NCBI GenBank assembly: GCA_036675345.1 | Contig: JAKFFE010000044.1 | Location: forward strand, 1 to 64,000 | Source of the DNA: JALYOC01 sp036675345 | Lineage (GTDB): Bacteria; Myxococcota; Myxococcia; Myxococcales; Myxococcaceae | Reading direction: 5' to 3' | Length of the DNA: 64,000 bases | In this document: piece after piece, positions 27,036 through 35,469 of the stretch | Layout of the letters: each line of letters begins with the position of its first letter | Position numbering within the stretch: the stretch's first letter is position 1 | The notes under the pieces: model-generated | Database searches by the model: none | Told to the model about the DNA's origin: nothing | What the model saw: only the letters and a program-made list of their open reading frames with translations | Position numbers and translations under genes: made by a program

Positions 27036-27779
27036 TCAAGCAAGCGAGCGACCGCCGTCCACCGCCAGGATCTGCCCGGTGATGAACCGGGGCCCGGTGA
27101 GGAAGTAGTGGACCACCGAGGCCACGTCCTCCGGGCTGCCGAAGCGCTGCTGGGGGATCTTCTGGCGCAGCGACTCCAGCACCTGGGGCCCCAGGTCCTC
27201 CGGGGGGAGCACCGTCCCCGGGGCCACCCCGTTGACCCGGATCAACGGCGCCAACTCCAGGGCCAGACAGCGGGTGAGCATCGCCAGCGCCGCCTTGGTC
27301 ATGCAGTAGGCCGAGTAGTGCTTCCAGGGTTCGAAGCCCCCGCCCAGGTCCACCACGTTGACCACCTCTCCCCCGCCCCGCTTCACCATCCCCCGCGCCA
27401 CCGCCTGGGTGAGCAGGTAGGGCCCGCGGGTGTTGACCGCCCACTGGCGATCCAGCACCTCCAGCGGGGTCTCCAGGAAGTCCACCCGGTCGAACAGGGC
27501 GGCGCTGTTCACCAGGATGTCGATCGGCCCCAGCTTCGCCTCCACCGCCTCCACCAGTGGCTGGCTGGAGTCCGGGGCGCCCAGGTCGGCGCGGAACACC
27601 TCCGCCCGCCGGCCCCCCTCGCGGATCGCCCGGGCGGTGTCCTCGGCGCCCTCGGCCGAGGAGTGGAAGTGCACCGCCACGTCCGCGCCCGCCTGCCCCA
27701 GCCGCAGGGCGATTGCCTTGCCCACCCGGACCCCGCCCCCGGTCACCAGCACCACCTTCCCTTCCAGCGCTCGATCCAT
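27036..27779 (-). CDS. Short-chain dehydrogenase, pteridine-reductase-like
   Basis: 247 residues. Cofactor motif TGGGVRVGKAIA, NSAA, and catalytic Tyr and Lys in YSAYCMTKAAL. The usual catalytic Ser is replaced by Asp (VNVVDLGG), the same substitution seen in pteridine reductase PTR1 and FolM, and the segment AVHFHSSAEG also resembles PTR1. It may therefore reduce dihydropterins with NADPH rather than being a FabG. AGGAGG precedes the ATG at 27779. Divergent from the rhodanese-ThiF gene; a TATAAC/TATACC element at about 27813-27818 lies between them and could serve either. Confidence 0.85.
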   Translation of the reverse strand: MDRALEGKVVLVTGGGVRVGKAIALRLGQAGADVAVHFHSSAEGAEDTARAIREGGRRAEVFRADLGAPDSSQPLVEAVEAKLGPIDILVNSAALFDRVDFLETPLEVLDRQWAVNTRGPYLLTQAVARGMVKRGGGEVVNVVDLGGGFEPWKHYSAYCMTKAALAMLTRCLALELAPLIRVNGVAPGTVLPPEDLGPQVLESLRQKIPQQRFGSPEDVASVVHYFLTGPRFITGQILAVDGGRSLA

Positions 27780-27827
27780 CGGCTCCCCTCCTGCGAACTG
27801 ACCCCAGCGGGTTATACCGTCCGTCCG

Positions 27828-28988
27828 ATGACCACGTTCCGTCAGCTGCTGGAGAAGGTGAAGGGAGACATCCAGGAGATCTCCATCGACGAGGTCCGCC
27901 GGCTGCTGGACGCCCGCGCCCCGGTGAAGCTGATCGACGTGCGCGAGTCCGACGAGTACGCCGCCGGCCGCCTCCCCGGCGCGCTGCACGTCCCCCGCGG
28001 CTACCTGGAGCTGCGGGTGGAGGAGCGGGCGCAGCGGGACGAGGAGATCGTCCTCTACTGCGGCGGCGGCACCCGCAGCGCCCTGGCCGCCCGCACCCTG
28101 GCCGAGCTGGGCTACACCCAGGTCCGCTCGATGGCCGGTGGCTTCCGCCGCTGGTCGGACGCCGCCTTTCCGGTGGAGAAGCCCAAGGTGCTCTCCGCGG
28201 CGCAGAAGGAACGCTACCGCCGTCACCTGACCATCCCGGAGGTGGGCGAGGCGGGGCAGCAGAAGCTGCTGGACGCGAAGGTGCTGTTGCTGGGCGCGGG
28301 GGGCCTGGGCTCGCCAGCGGCGCTGTATCTGGCCGCGGCCGGGGTGGGCACCTTGGGGATCGTGGACTCGGACGTGGTGGACCTCTCCAACCTCCAGCGC
28401 CAGGTGCTGCACACCCTGCCCCGGGAGGGGATGCCCAAGACCCAGAGCGCCCAGGAGGCGATCGCCGCGCTGAACCCGGACGTGAAGGTGGTCCCCTTCC
28501 AGGAGCGGCTGACCTCCCAAAACGTGCTGCGGATCCTGGAGGGCTTCGACCTGGTGCTGGACGGCGGGGACAACTTCCCCACCCGCTACCTGCTCAACGA
28601 CGCCTGCGTGATGCTGGGCAAGCCCAACATCCACGGGTCGATCTTCCGCTTCGAGGGCCAGGTGACCACCTTCGTCCCCGGCCAGGGGCCCTGCTACCGC
28701 TGCCTCTATCCGCACCCTCCGCCCCCGGAGCTGGCGCCGTCCTGCGCCGAGGCCGGGGTGCTGGGGGTGCTGCCGGGGATCATCGGCCTGTTCCAGGCCA
28801 ACGAGGCTTTGAAGCTGATCCTGGGGATGGGGTCCCCGCTGGTGGGCCGGCTGTTGAACTTCGAGGGCCTGACCACCCGCTTCCAGGAGCTGAAGCTGCG
28901 CCGGGATCCGGCTTGTCCGGTGTGCGCCGAGGGAGCGAAGATCCAGTTCATCGACTACGAGCAGTTCTGCTCCACGGCGGGAGCCTAG
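27828..28988 (+). CDS. Rhodanese-ThiF/MoeB adenylyltransferase fusion
   Basis: 386 residues. N-terminal rhodanese domain (about 15-110; VKLIDVRESDEY, active Cys in VLYCGGGTRS) fused to an E1-like adenylyltransferase (about 125-380; GAGGLGSPAALYLAAAG, LSNLQRQ, zinc Cys pairs CYRC and CPVC, and Cys in SCAEAGVLG). Activates a ubiquitin-like sulfur carrier such as MoaD or ThiS. MoeB-rhodanese proteins usually have the rhodanese at the C terminus, so the order is reversed here. ATG at 27828; the longer frame upstream is antisense to the SDR. A second rhodanese gene follows directly. Confidence 0.9.
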   Translation: MTTFRQLLEKVKGDIQEISIDEVRRLLDARAPVKLIDVRESDEYAAGRLPGALHVPRGYLELRVEERAQRDEEIVLYCGGGTRSALAARTLAELGYTQVRSMAGGFRRWSDAAFPVEKPKVLSAAQKERYRRHLTIPEVGEAGQQKLLDAKVLLLGAGGLGSPAALYLAAAGVGTLGIVDSDVVDLSNLQRQVLHTLPREGMPKTQSAQEAIAALNPDVKVVPFQERLTSQNVLRILEGFDLVLDGGDNFPTRYLLNDACVMLGKPNIHGSIFRFEGQVTTFVPGQGPCYRCLYPHPPPPELAPSCAEAGVLGVLPGIIGLFQANEALKLILGMGSPLVGRLLNFEGLTTRFQELKLRRDPACPVCAEGAKIQFIDYEQFCSTAGA

Positions 28989-29321
28989 ATGCCAATCCCC
29001 GAGATCAGTCCCCAGCAGCTCCACGCCCGGTTGGCCGGCCCCCGGGAACAAGTTCCCATCCTGCTGGACGTGCGCTCTCCGGTGGAGAACGCCCTGGTGG
29101 CGCTGCCGGACTCCCTGCTGATCCCCCTGCTGGACCTTCACGAGCACCAGGAGGAGTTGGAGGCGCTGCGGGGCAAGCAGGTGGTGGTGTACTGCCACCA
29201 CGGAGTGCGCAGCCTCAACGGGGCGCACTATCTGATCTCGCTGGGGATCGACGCCTGCTCGCTGGCGGGAGGGATCGATCTCTACTCGCGGGCGGTGGAC
29301 CCCTCGCTGCCGCGCTACTGA
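28989..29321 (+). CDS. Single-domain rhodanese
   Basis: 110 residues. LLDVRSPVENALVALP at the start and the active-site Cys in VVVYCHHGVRS are standard. Transfers sulfane sulfur, probably working with the preceding adenylyltransferase to feed molybdopterin or thiamine sulfur carriers. The ATG follows the previous stop with no gap, so translation is likely coupled. Cytoplasmic. Confidence 0.9.
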   Translation: MPIPEISPQQLHARLAGPREQVPILLDVRSPVENALVALPDSLLIPLLDLHEHQEELEALRGKQVVVYCHHGVRSLNGAHYLISLGIDACSLAGGIDLYSRAVDPSLPRY

Positions 29322-29359
29322 CCAGGACCTGGTCCGTTCGACGCCCCGCGGAAGGGCGT
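29320..29359. terminator. Paired hairpins between convergent genes
   Basis: GACCAGG-A-CCTGGTC at 29320-29334 and ACGCCC/GGGCGT at 29341-29359 fill the 42-base gap between the rhodanese and the leftward kinase gene. Either could end the rightward transcript, the second also the leftward one. Confidence 0.4.
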
Positions 29360-29363
29360 GGAG

Positions 29364-31730
29364 CTACTTGAGGAAGGCGGGATCCAGGTGGGTGAGGGCC
29401 ACGTCGGCCTGGGTGGTCTCCCCGCCGCGGATCCGGACCTCCACCGGCTGGGGCTTCTTGAGCGAGTCGCCGCGCAGCTCCAGCTTGTGCGTCCCCTCCA
29501 CCAGCTCGATCTTGAGGTTGGCCTTGCCCAGCTCCCGACCGGTCTGCGGATTGAAGAGGGCCAGATCGCGGATGTGGGCCGGCTTGAGCTTGATCACCAC
29601 GTGCCCGGTGCGGAACTCACGCTTCAGCTCCACCACTTCTCCGGGCTGGCCGTACTCCACCTCGTGCTCGAAGTGGATGGCCCGCTCCTCGTTCTCCAGG
29701 ATGATCGTGTCCCGTAGGTGGACCCCGGGGATGCGGACCTCGCGGACTATCGGCGACTCGCGCAACGCCTCGATCGGCTGGGTGGCGCCCTCGTCCTTGT
29801 GGTGCTTGACCAGCACCCGGACCGGGATGTTGCTTTCCACCGAGACGTAGATCCCGGTGCCGGTGGCCTCCACCGCGGTGAGGCTGGCCAGGATCGCGTC
29901 GCGGAAGATGAACCCCATCAGCAGCAGCGCCCCGATGGTGCTGACCAGCAACACCGTCTTCAGGCGCTTCCTGGACTTCTCCTGGTACCCCTCGAGGTCC
30001 AGGTAGTTGTCCACCTCGTCGGAGGAGACCGGGGCCTGCGCCCGCGGGACCTCCCGGGAGACGGTGCGACGGGGCTTCTCCCCCGAGCTTTGGCGCGGCT
30101 TCTCCCCGCTGCGGGCCGGAGCCTGGGCGCGGACCTCGCCGGTCATCCGTTTCTTGCGCGGCGGCTCCTCCTCCAGGGCGCGGGGAGGAGGCACCTCGTC
30201 CCGGTCCTCGGTGGGATCCACCACCCGGGCCAGGTTGGAGTTGCTCATCCGCCGGACCTGCGACTTGGAGGCGGTGCGGGGAATAGAGGTGGAAGACGCG
30301 CTGCTGCGGCGGACCGGGGCCGGCTCCTCGGGCAGGTCGTCCTCGCGAACGTCGTCCCGGTCGTCCTCGTACTCCTGATCCAGATCCTTGGCCGCGGTCC
30401 GGGTCCGGATCACCGCCGACCGGGTCCCGCTGCGAACCATGTCCGGGCGGGACGGGGTGCGGGCGATCGCCGTCCCCTCGGTGCGCTTGGAGACCGGCAG
30501 CTCCCCCACCCCGGTGCGGGTGCGGCGCGGGCCGTCCACGCCGGGCGGGGCCTCCCAGCCGGCCACGTCCGCCGGGGGCGGCGGGGCGGGGCGTTCCACC
30601 GCCTCGTGGGAGGCAGAGCTCTTGTAGGCGCCCTTGGCCATCCCCCGGGAGGGGCGGTTCTGCTGCCCGCTGGCGGGCGGCGCCTCCCAGGAGGCCAGCG
30701 GCGCCGCGTTGCGGGAGGCGGCGGTGCGGGAGAACTCCTCCGGGGGAGGGGGTTCGGCGCGCTTGGACTGCTCCTCCGCGTCCACCTCCTGCTGTCCGGT
30801 GGCGGCCTCCTCGGCCAGCCGGTCCGCGAACAGGGTGTGCATCAGCTCGGAGATCTGGACCGAGCTGGCCACCATCCGCTGTCCGACCAGGAACTCCTCC
30901 AGCGCCATCTGGAACAGCCGGGCGTCGCGGTACCGGTCGTCGGCGGACTTGGCCAAAGACCGCATCACCACCCCGTCCAGATCGGAGGGGACCTCGGCCA
31001 CCACCGAGGGCGGTTCGATCGCGCACTCCAGCGCCGCCTGGAGGGTGCCGATCTCGCTGTCCCGCTTGAGCGGGCGCACCCCGGTCAGCAGTTCGTACAG
31101 CACCAGGCCGATGGCGAAGATGTCCGAGCGGTGATCCAGCACCTTCCCAGCGGCCTGCTCCGGGGCCATGTAGGCAAACTTGCCCTTGATCGCGCCGGAC
31201 TTGGTCAAGGACGGCAGGTCGGCCGCCTTGGCGATGCCGAAGTCCACCAGCTTCACCGACCCGTCGAAGCTGATCAGGATGTTCTGGGGCGAGATGTCCC
31301 GGTGCACCACCTTCAGCGGCCGGCCCTGCTCGTCGGTCTTGGCGTGGGCGTAGTACAGGCCCTCGCAGCAGGCGGCCACGATCCGGATCGCCAGCGGCTG
31401 GGCGATCCACTGACCGGTGCTCCAGGCCTTGCGCATCACCCGGCCCAGGTCCTCGCCGTGGATGAACTCCATGGCGATGTAGTAGGTGCCGCCGGTCTCT
31501 CCCAGGTCGTAGATCTGGGCGATGTTCGGGTGGTTGAACTTGGCCGCGATCCGGGCCTCGTTCAGGAACATCTGCACGAACTCCGGGTCCTCGGCCAGGT
31601 GCGGGAGGATCCGTTTGAGGACCACCGTCCGGTTGAAGCCTTCGATGCCCGTCTGACGCGCCAGCCAGACCTCGGCCATGCCGCCCGTCGCGAGCTTCTT
31701 CAGGAGCTGGTATTTGCCGAAGGACTGCAC
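29364..31730 (-). CDS. Membrane-anchored Ser/Thr protein kinase with PEGA-like C terminus
   Basis: 788 residues. Kinase domain at 1-280 with Gly loop LATGGMAEVWLA, Lys39, HRDISPQN at 143-150, DFG at 163-165 and MAPEQ. A disordered, charged linker (about 320-590) with many Arg/Ser/Pro follows, then one membrane helix near residue 600 (LKTVLLVSTIGALLLMGF) and about 175 extracytoplasmic residues with two beta-sandwich PEGA-like units (GIYVSVESNIPVRVLV; GTHKLELRGDSLKKPQPVEV). GTG start at 31730. Divergent from the polyphosphate module, with 229 bases shared upstream, so it could sense or control that module; this is inference from position. Confidence 0.9.
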   Translation of the reverse strand: MQSFGKYQLLKKLATGGMAEVWLARQTGIEGFNRTVVLKRILPHLAEDPEFVQMFLNEARIAAKFNHPNIAQIYDLGETGGTYYIAMEFIHGEDLGRVMRKAWSTGQWIAQPLAIRIVAACCEGLYYAHAKTDEQGRPLKVVHRDISPQNILISFDGSVKLVDFGIAKAADLPSLTKSGAIKGKFAYMAPEQAAGKVLDHRSDIFAIGLVLYELLTGVRPLKRDSEIGTLQAALECAIEPPSVVAEVPSDLDGVVMRSLAKSADDRYRDARLFQMALEEFLVGQRMVASSVQISELMHTLFADRLAEEAATGQQEVDAEEQSKRAEPPPPEEFSRTAASRNAAPLASWEAPPASGQQNRPSRGMAKGAYKSSASHEAVERPAPPPPADVAGWEAPPGVDGPRRTRTGVGELPVSKRTEGTAIARTPSRPDMVRSGTRSAVIRTRTAAKDLDQEYEDDRDDVREDDLPEEPAPVRRSSASSTSIPRTASKSQVRRMSNSNLARVVDPTEDRDEVPPPRALEEEPPRKKRMTGEVRAQAPARSGEKPRQSSGEKPRRTVSREVPRAQAPVSSDEVDNYLDLEGYQEKSRKRLKTVLLVSTIGALLLMGFIFRDAILASLTAVEATGTGIYVSVESNIPVRVLVKHHKDEGATQPIEALRESPIVREVRIPGVHLRDTIILENEERAIHFEHEVEYGQPGEVVELKREFRTGHVVIKLKPAHIRDLALFNPQTGRELGKANLKIELVEGTHKLELRGDSLKKPQPVEVRIRGGETTQADVALTHLDPAFLK

Positions 31731-31872
31731 GGAGAGACGCGGACTTTAACCGGTTCTGGCGCTGGGGGGGAAGTCCTGGGTGGGTCCAGCCGCCACCTCC
31801 GGGTGGGAAGGAATTTGCCCACCCTGACTCCCCCTGCATCCCCCCGCCGTCCGCTTCCGGACGCTGATCCGG

Positions 31873-31890
31873 GGTTCACCTCCCTGTCAC
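31873..31890 (+). promoter_or_regulatory. Possible Pho-box-like repeat upstream of the porin gene
   Basis: GGTTCAC at 31873 and CTGTCAC at 31884 are two 7-base units exactly 11 bases apart, the geometry of PhoB boxes; the second unit is a perfect half-site, the first only 4 of 7. About 70 bases before the porin start. The rest of the gap (31731-31959) holds no gene. Confidence 0.22.
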
Positions 31891-31959
31891 CTGATCCACC
31901 CGGTGGGCCCGGCGGTTGCACAGGGTCCTGCCTGCTGGGGAGCCGTACGGGGGAAGGGG

Positions 31960-33063
31960 ATGGGGATGGTGCGGGGAGTGTGGGCAGCAGCGGTGATCGC
32001 GTGCACGCTGGGGGGCGCTGCACGGGCGGAGGAGAACGCGTCCGAGGCGGTCACGGCTGCTCCCACCCTCCCCTCACCGGCATCTTCCAGCCCGGCGCCG
32101 GCGGACCCGCCGAAGGTCGCTCCGGAGGATGAGTTTCCGGGGACCACCCGGTCCGATCGGGGCGAGGCAGAGGCAGCGGTGGCCACCGAGCCGACGGTGC
32201 AGCTGTCCGCCCGGGTGCTGGCGCGGGGCACCGCCGACGAGCGCAACGGGTTCGAGCGGGAGCTGGGGATCGCCCAGGCCCGGCTGACCGTGAAGGCCAG
32301 CTTCGGGTTCGCCGACGCGGTGATCGAAGGCGACCTGGCCCGGAACAACCCGCTGCGGGATGCCTATCTGCGGTTGCGGGCCACCGAGCACCTGCGCTTC
32401 TACGGCGGTCAGTTCAAGGCCCCCTTCATGCAGCGGGTGCTGGAGTCCTCCTGGGATCTGCCCCGCATCGGCCGGGGCCTGGTGGAGGAGTTCGTGGTGG
32501 ACGACCACCAGCTGGGCGGCCGCCGCCTGGGGGTGATGGCCGAGGGCCGGTTCAAGAAGCTGGCCGGGCTGCGGATCTCCGGGGGGCTGTTCCAGGGCGC
32601 CACCGATCTGGAGGGGAACCGCGCCGGGGAGGACGCCTCGGCCCGGGTCTCCTTCCGGCCCTGGAAGCCGCTGACCCTGGCCTCCAGCGCGTACCTGGCG
32701 GAGCTGGCCGAAGGGGTCCGGCGCTTCGCCACCGGCGGGGACGCGACCTTGAAGCTGGGCGGGCTGACGGTGACCGCCGAGGCGCTGTTCGGCCGGCTGG
32801 CGGTGGGCCGGTTCACCTCCCAGAACGCGCTGGTCACCTACGACGTGCCGGTGGGCGCGCTGTGGGTGTTGCAGCCCACCCTGGGGGTGGAGGGGCTGCA
32901 GCTTCGCGGGGAGCAGGCGGGGGTGGCCTGGGGGGGCGTCGCCGGGCTCAACGCGGTGTGGAACGAGCGGGTCCGGGTCCAGCTGCAGGGACAGCGGATG
33001 CAGCGGCCGGGGGATCAGGGGCCGGGCAATGACCTGGGCGTCCAGGTCGGGGCGAAGTTCTAG
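31960..33063 (+). CDS. Phosphate-selective porin O/P-like outer-membrane protein
   Basis: 367 residues. Signal peptide ends at GGAARA near residue 23, followed by a Pro/Ser/Ala-rich linker and a beta-barrel with alternating patterns. LRDAYLRLRATEHLRFYGGQFKAPF matches the style of Porin_O_P proteins, where a DAYL strand precedes the GQFKxPF motif. It would allow phosphate or polyanion uptake through the outer membrane. ATG at 31960 (or 31966); AGGGG precedes. First gene of a coupled operon: the polyphosphate polymerase starts 3 bases after its stop. Confidence 0.78.
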   Translation: MGMVRGVWAAAVIACTLGGAARAEENASEAVTAAPTLPSPASSSPAPADPPKVAPEDEFPGTTRSDRGEAEAAVATEPTVQLSARVLARGTADERNGFERELGIAQARLTVKASFGFADAVIEGDLARNNPLRDAYLRLRATEHLRFYGGQFKAPFMQRVLESSWDLPRIGRGLVEEFVVDDHQLGGRRLGVMAEGRFKKLAGLRISGGLFQGATDLEGNRAGEDASARVSFRPWKPLTLASSAYLAELAEGVRRFATGGDATLKLGGLTVTAEALFGRLAVGRFTSQNALVTYDVPVGALWVLQPTLGVEGLQLRGEQAGVAWGGVAGLNAVWNERVRVQLQGQRMQRPGDQGPGNDLGVQVGAKF

Positions 33064-33066
33064 GCG

Positions 33067-33771
33067 ATGGGAGACCCGATCATGACAGTCGCCTATCCGG
33101 AGGGTGCGGTCACCCGCGTGCGCCGCGAGTTCAAGCTGGTCCTGGAGGAGAGCGAGGCGGAGGTGGTCTGTCGCCGGCTGCGGTTCGAGCTGGGGACGCC
33201 GCCGGCGGAGACGGCGATCACCTCGGTGTACTTCGACCGCCTGGGTTCCCCGCTGGCGCAGCGGGCCCAGTGCACCCCCCAGGACTGCCTCAAGGTCCGC
33301 ACCAAGGAGTACTTCCCGGATCAGCTGGCCGGCGCCGAGCCGCGGGTGGTGCTGGAGGCCAAGCGGGAGAAGAACGGGCTGACCCGCAAGCGCCGCCGCT
33401 GGCTGACCCGGGATCAGCTGCGAGCCGCCTTCACCCGCGGGGAGGGGGGGATGCTTCCCACCCTGGCGGTGACCTACGTGCGGCAGGTCTACCAGCACAC
33501 CGCCTCCTGGCGGGTCACCGTGGATCGGGACATCCGCTACTACCGCGTCGACCCGGAGTTGGCATTCGGCCTGCAACCGGTGACCGCGCAGGCGCTGGGG
33601 TCACCCACCGGCTGCGAGCGGCGGGTGGTGCTGGAGGTGAAGCACTTCGGGCAGGGGCTGCCGGAGTGGCTGGAGATGTTGCAGGAGCGGCGGTCCAGGC
33701 GGTTCAGCAAGTTCGCGGAAGGGGTGGCGCAGCTGGCGTCCATCCCCAAGTTCGGCATCCGGGGGGGGTAG
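33067..33771 (+). CDS. VTC-domain polyphosphate polymerase
   Basis: 234 residues, close to the size of the bare catalytic VTC domain. Signature strands of the tunnel are present: RREFKL near the start, SVYFD, KVRTKEY, LEAKREKNGLTRKRR, VTVDRDI and LEVKHFG, ending with SKFAEGV. In yeast Vtc4 the basic residues line a tunnel that makes polyphosphate from ATP. There is no SPX domain and no membrane helix, so membrane coupling would come from the downstream DUF4956 protein. Three bases after the porin and 6 bases before the kinase-repeat gene. Confidence 0.9.
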   Translation: MGDPIMTVAYPEGAVTRVRREFKLVLEESEAEVVCRRLRFELGTPPAETAITSVYFDRLGSPLAQRAQCTPQDCLKVRTKEYFPDQLAGAEPRVVLEAKREKNGLTRKRRRWLTRDQLRAAFTRGEGGMLPTLAVTYVRQVYQHTASWRVTVDRDIRYYRVDPELAFGLQPVTAQALGSPTGCERRVVLEVKHFGQGLPEWLEMLQERRSRRFSKFAEGVAQLASIPKFGIRGG

Positions 33772-33777
33772 GCGAGA

Positions 33778-35469
33778 GTGTTCATCGACTTCGAAGGCAT
33801 TGATGGCAGCGGCAAGACCACGCTGTCCAACGCGGTGGCGGCCCGGCTCAAGAAGCTGGGCTATCGGGTGGCGCACGCGCGGGAGAACGGCGCCCTGCAG
33901 TCTCCGGCGGCCCGGCGGATCCGCGAGCTGACCCGCGACTCGCAGCTGCTGGAGCTCTCGCCCCGCACCGAGTTCTTCCTCAACGTGGCCCGGGACGCGC
34001 AGCAGCTGGCGGAGGTGATCCGCCCGGCGCTGGAGCGCGGGCAGGTGTGCATCTCGGATCGCTACCTCTATTCACAGCTGGCCCTCAGCGGCAGCGGGCG
34101 CGGGCTGCCGGTGGAGGAGCTGGAGTCGGCGGTCCAGCTGGCCTCGCAGGGGGTGTGGCCGGATCTGGTGATCCTGGTGGACGTGGATCCGGATCTGGCG
34201 CGGCTGCGCAAGCGGCTGGGCAAGGTGGGGCAGCCCAAGGCCAGCGACAGCCGCAAGGGGCTGGTGGGCGCGGGGCTCTCGGTGCGGGTGCGGGAGGCGT
34301 TCGTGCGGATGGCGCGCGCGGACCCGGATCGCTGGCTGGTGATCGAGAACAACGAACAGCCGCTGTGGATGCTGGAGCAGCGGATCGTGGAGGCGGTGGT
34401 GGCCCGGCTGGAGGGCCGCGAGCCCCAGGCGCAGGCGCTGGCTCCCCGCCGCCGGCCCCAGCCGCCGGTGACCGCGGCCAACCTGGAGGAGTCCTTTGAA
34501 CGGGCGATGGACGATCTGGAGACCCGCGAGCCGAAGCTGTGCGCGTATCTGCTCTCGGGGATCCCGGGGGCCACTGTCCACCGGCGGCGGCTGGGGCTGA
34601 TGACCGCCCACCCGGAGATGATCGCCCTGGGCCTGGTCGGGCTGCAGGATGAGGCCTCCTGGGCGCTGCGGGACGCGCTGCTTGGCTTCGCGCCGGCGCA
34701 GGTCCTCACCAGCCTGGGCACCGATCCGTCGGCGCGGGCGATGGACCTGCGCTACGCCTTCTTCGGGGCCCATCCGGCCGAGGCGGTCAACGGGCTCAAG
34801 CTGCAGGACACCCCCGAGGCCTGGGAGCTGCGGGAGCGCGCCTGGGCACAGGGGGAGCAGGCCGCGGTGCTGGGCGGCCTTTCCGGGGTGGACACCGCGC
34901 GGGCCTGGGCGCTGCGCGAGGAGGGCGCCCGCGCCGGGCTGATCCAGCCGGTGCTCAAGAGCCTCCAGGGGATGGCGGGGGCGCCGGCCGAGGCGCTGCG
35001 CGAGCGGTTCTTCGAGGAGGACCGGCTGGCGGTGCTGCGCAGCACCACCGGCCTGGACACCCCGCTGGCCCAGCGGCTTCGGGAGTCGCTGGCGGACCGC
35101 GCCACCAAGGTGGTGATGCGCAGCCTCACCGGCGTGGACGCCGGCTACGCCTGGGCGCTGCGGGAGCGGGCCGCGCTGCACTCCAAGGAGGCGCTGGACT
35201 CGCTGGATGGGATGGACACCGCGCAGGCCTGGGACCTGCGCGAGCGGTTCGCGGATCGCTGGCCCAGCACCGCGCTGTCCTCGCTGCGGCCGCTGCCCTT
35301 CACCGAGCGGGCCCGCGCCCTGGTGGAGCGGGTGCTGTCCGAGCGCCCCGGGCGGTTGCCGGTGCTGCGCAATGCCTACGCCGCCTGGGCGGAGGGGACC
35401 CGCGCGCCGCAACCGGCTCGCGCCCTGCCCCGGGTGACCGCGGCGTCCGTCCAGCCGCAGGTGCCCTGA
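33778..35469 (+). CDS. Thymidylate-kinase-like domain fused to 27-residue repeat array
   Basis: 563 residues. Residues 1-215 are a P-loop kinase of the TMK type: GIDGSGKTT at 8-16, and the DRYLYSQLALSGSGRG block at 95-110, the TMK Asp-Arg-Tyr signature. The usual LID motif DRxExE is replaced by a basic segment SDSRKGLVGAGLS (156-168). Residues 259-532 are ten repeats of 27 (26-28) residues, consensus LxGhDxxxAWxLRExx, helical. TMK and PPK2 polyphosphate kinases share this fold, which fits a polyphosphate-linked role, but dTMP phosphorylation cannot be excluded. GTG start. Stop overlaps the next ATG (TGATG). Confidence 0.85.
   Translation: MFIDFEGIDGSGKTTLSNAVAARLKKLGYRVAHARENGALQSPAARRIRELTRDSQLLELSPRTEFFLNVARDAQQLAEVIRPALERGQVCISDRYLYSQLALSGSGRGLPVEELESAVQLASQGVWPDLVILVDVDPDLARLRKRLGKVGQPKASDSRKGLVGAGLSVRVREAFVRMARADPDRWLVIENNEQPLWMLEQRIVEAVVARLEGREPQAQALAPRRRPQPPVTAANLEESFERAMDDLETREPKLCAYLLSGIPGATVHRRRLGLMTAHPEMIALGLVGLQDEASWALRDALLGFAPAQVLTSLGTDPSARAMDLRYAFFGAHPAEAVNGLKLQDTPEAWELRERAWAQGEQAAVLGGLSGVDTARAWALREEGARAGLIQPVLKSLQGMAGAPAEALRERFFEEDRLAVLRSTTGLDTPLAQRLRESLADRATKVVMRSLTGVDAGYAWALRERAALHSKEALDSLDGMDTAQAWDLRERFADRWPSTALSSLRPLPFTERARALVERVLSERPGRLPVLRNAYAAWAEGTRAPQPARALPRVTAASVQPQVP
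34552..35373 (+). repeat. Ten 27-residue repeats within the TMK-like gene
   Basis: Repeats begin at residues 259, 286, 313, 340, 368, 396, 423, 450, 476 and 503 of the encoded protein. The best copies read LSGVDTARAWALRE, LTGVDAGYAWALRE and LDGMDTAQAWDLRE. Copies are diverged at base level, so this is an old protein repeat, not a recent DNA expansion. Probably a helical superhelix for protein contact. Confidence 0.88.

Noticed and set aside
29718..32132. 804-residue rightward open frame over the Ser/Thr kinase
   Set aside because: Low-complexity Gly/His/Arg/Leu composition and no domain; the kinase on the other strand is clearly real.
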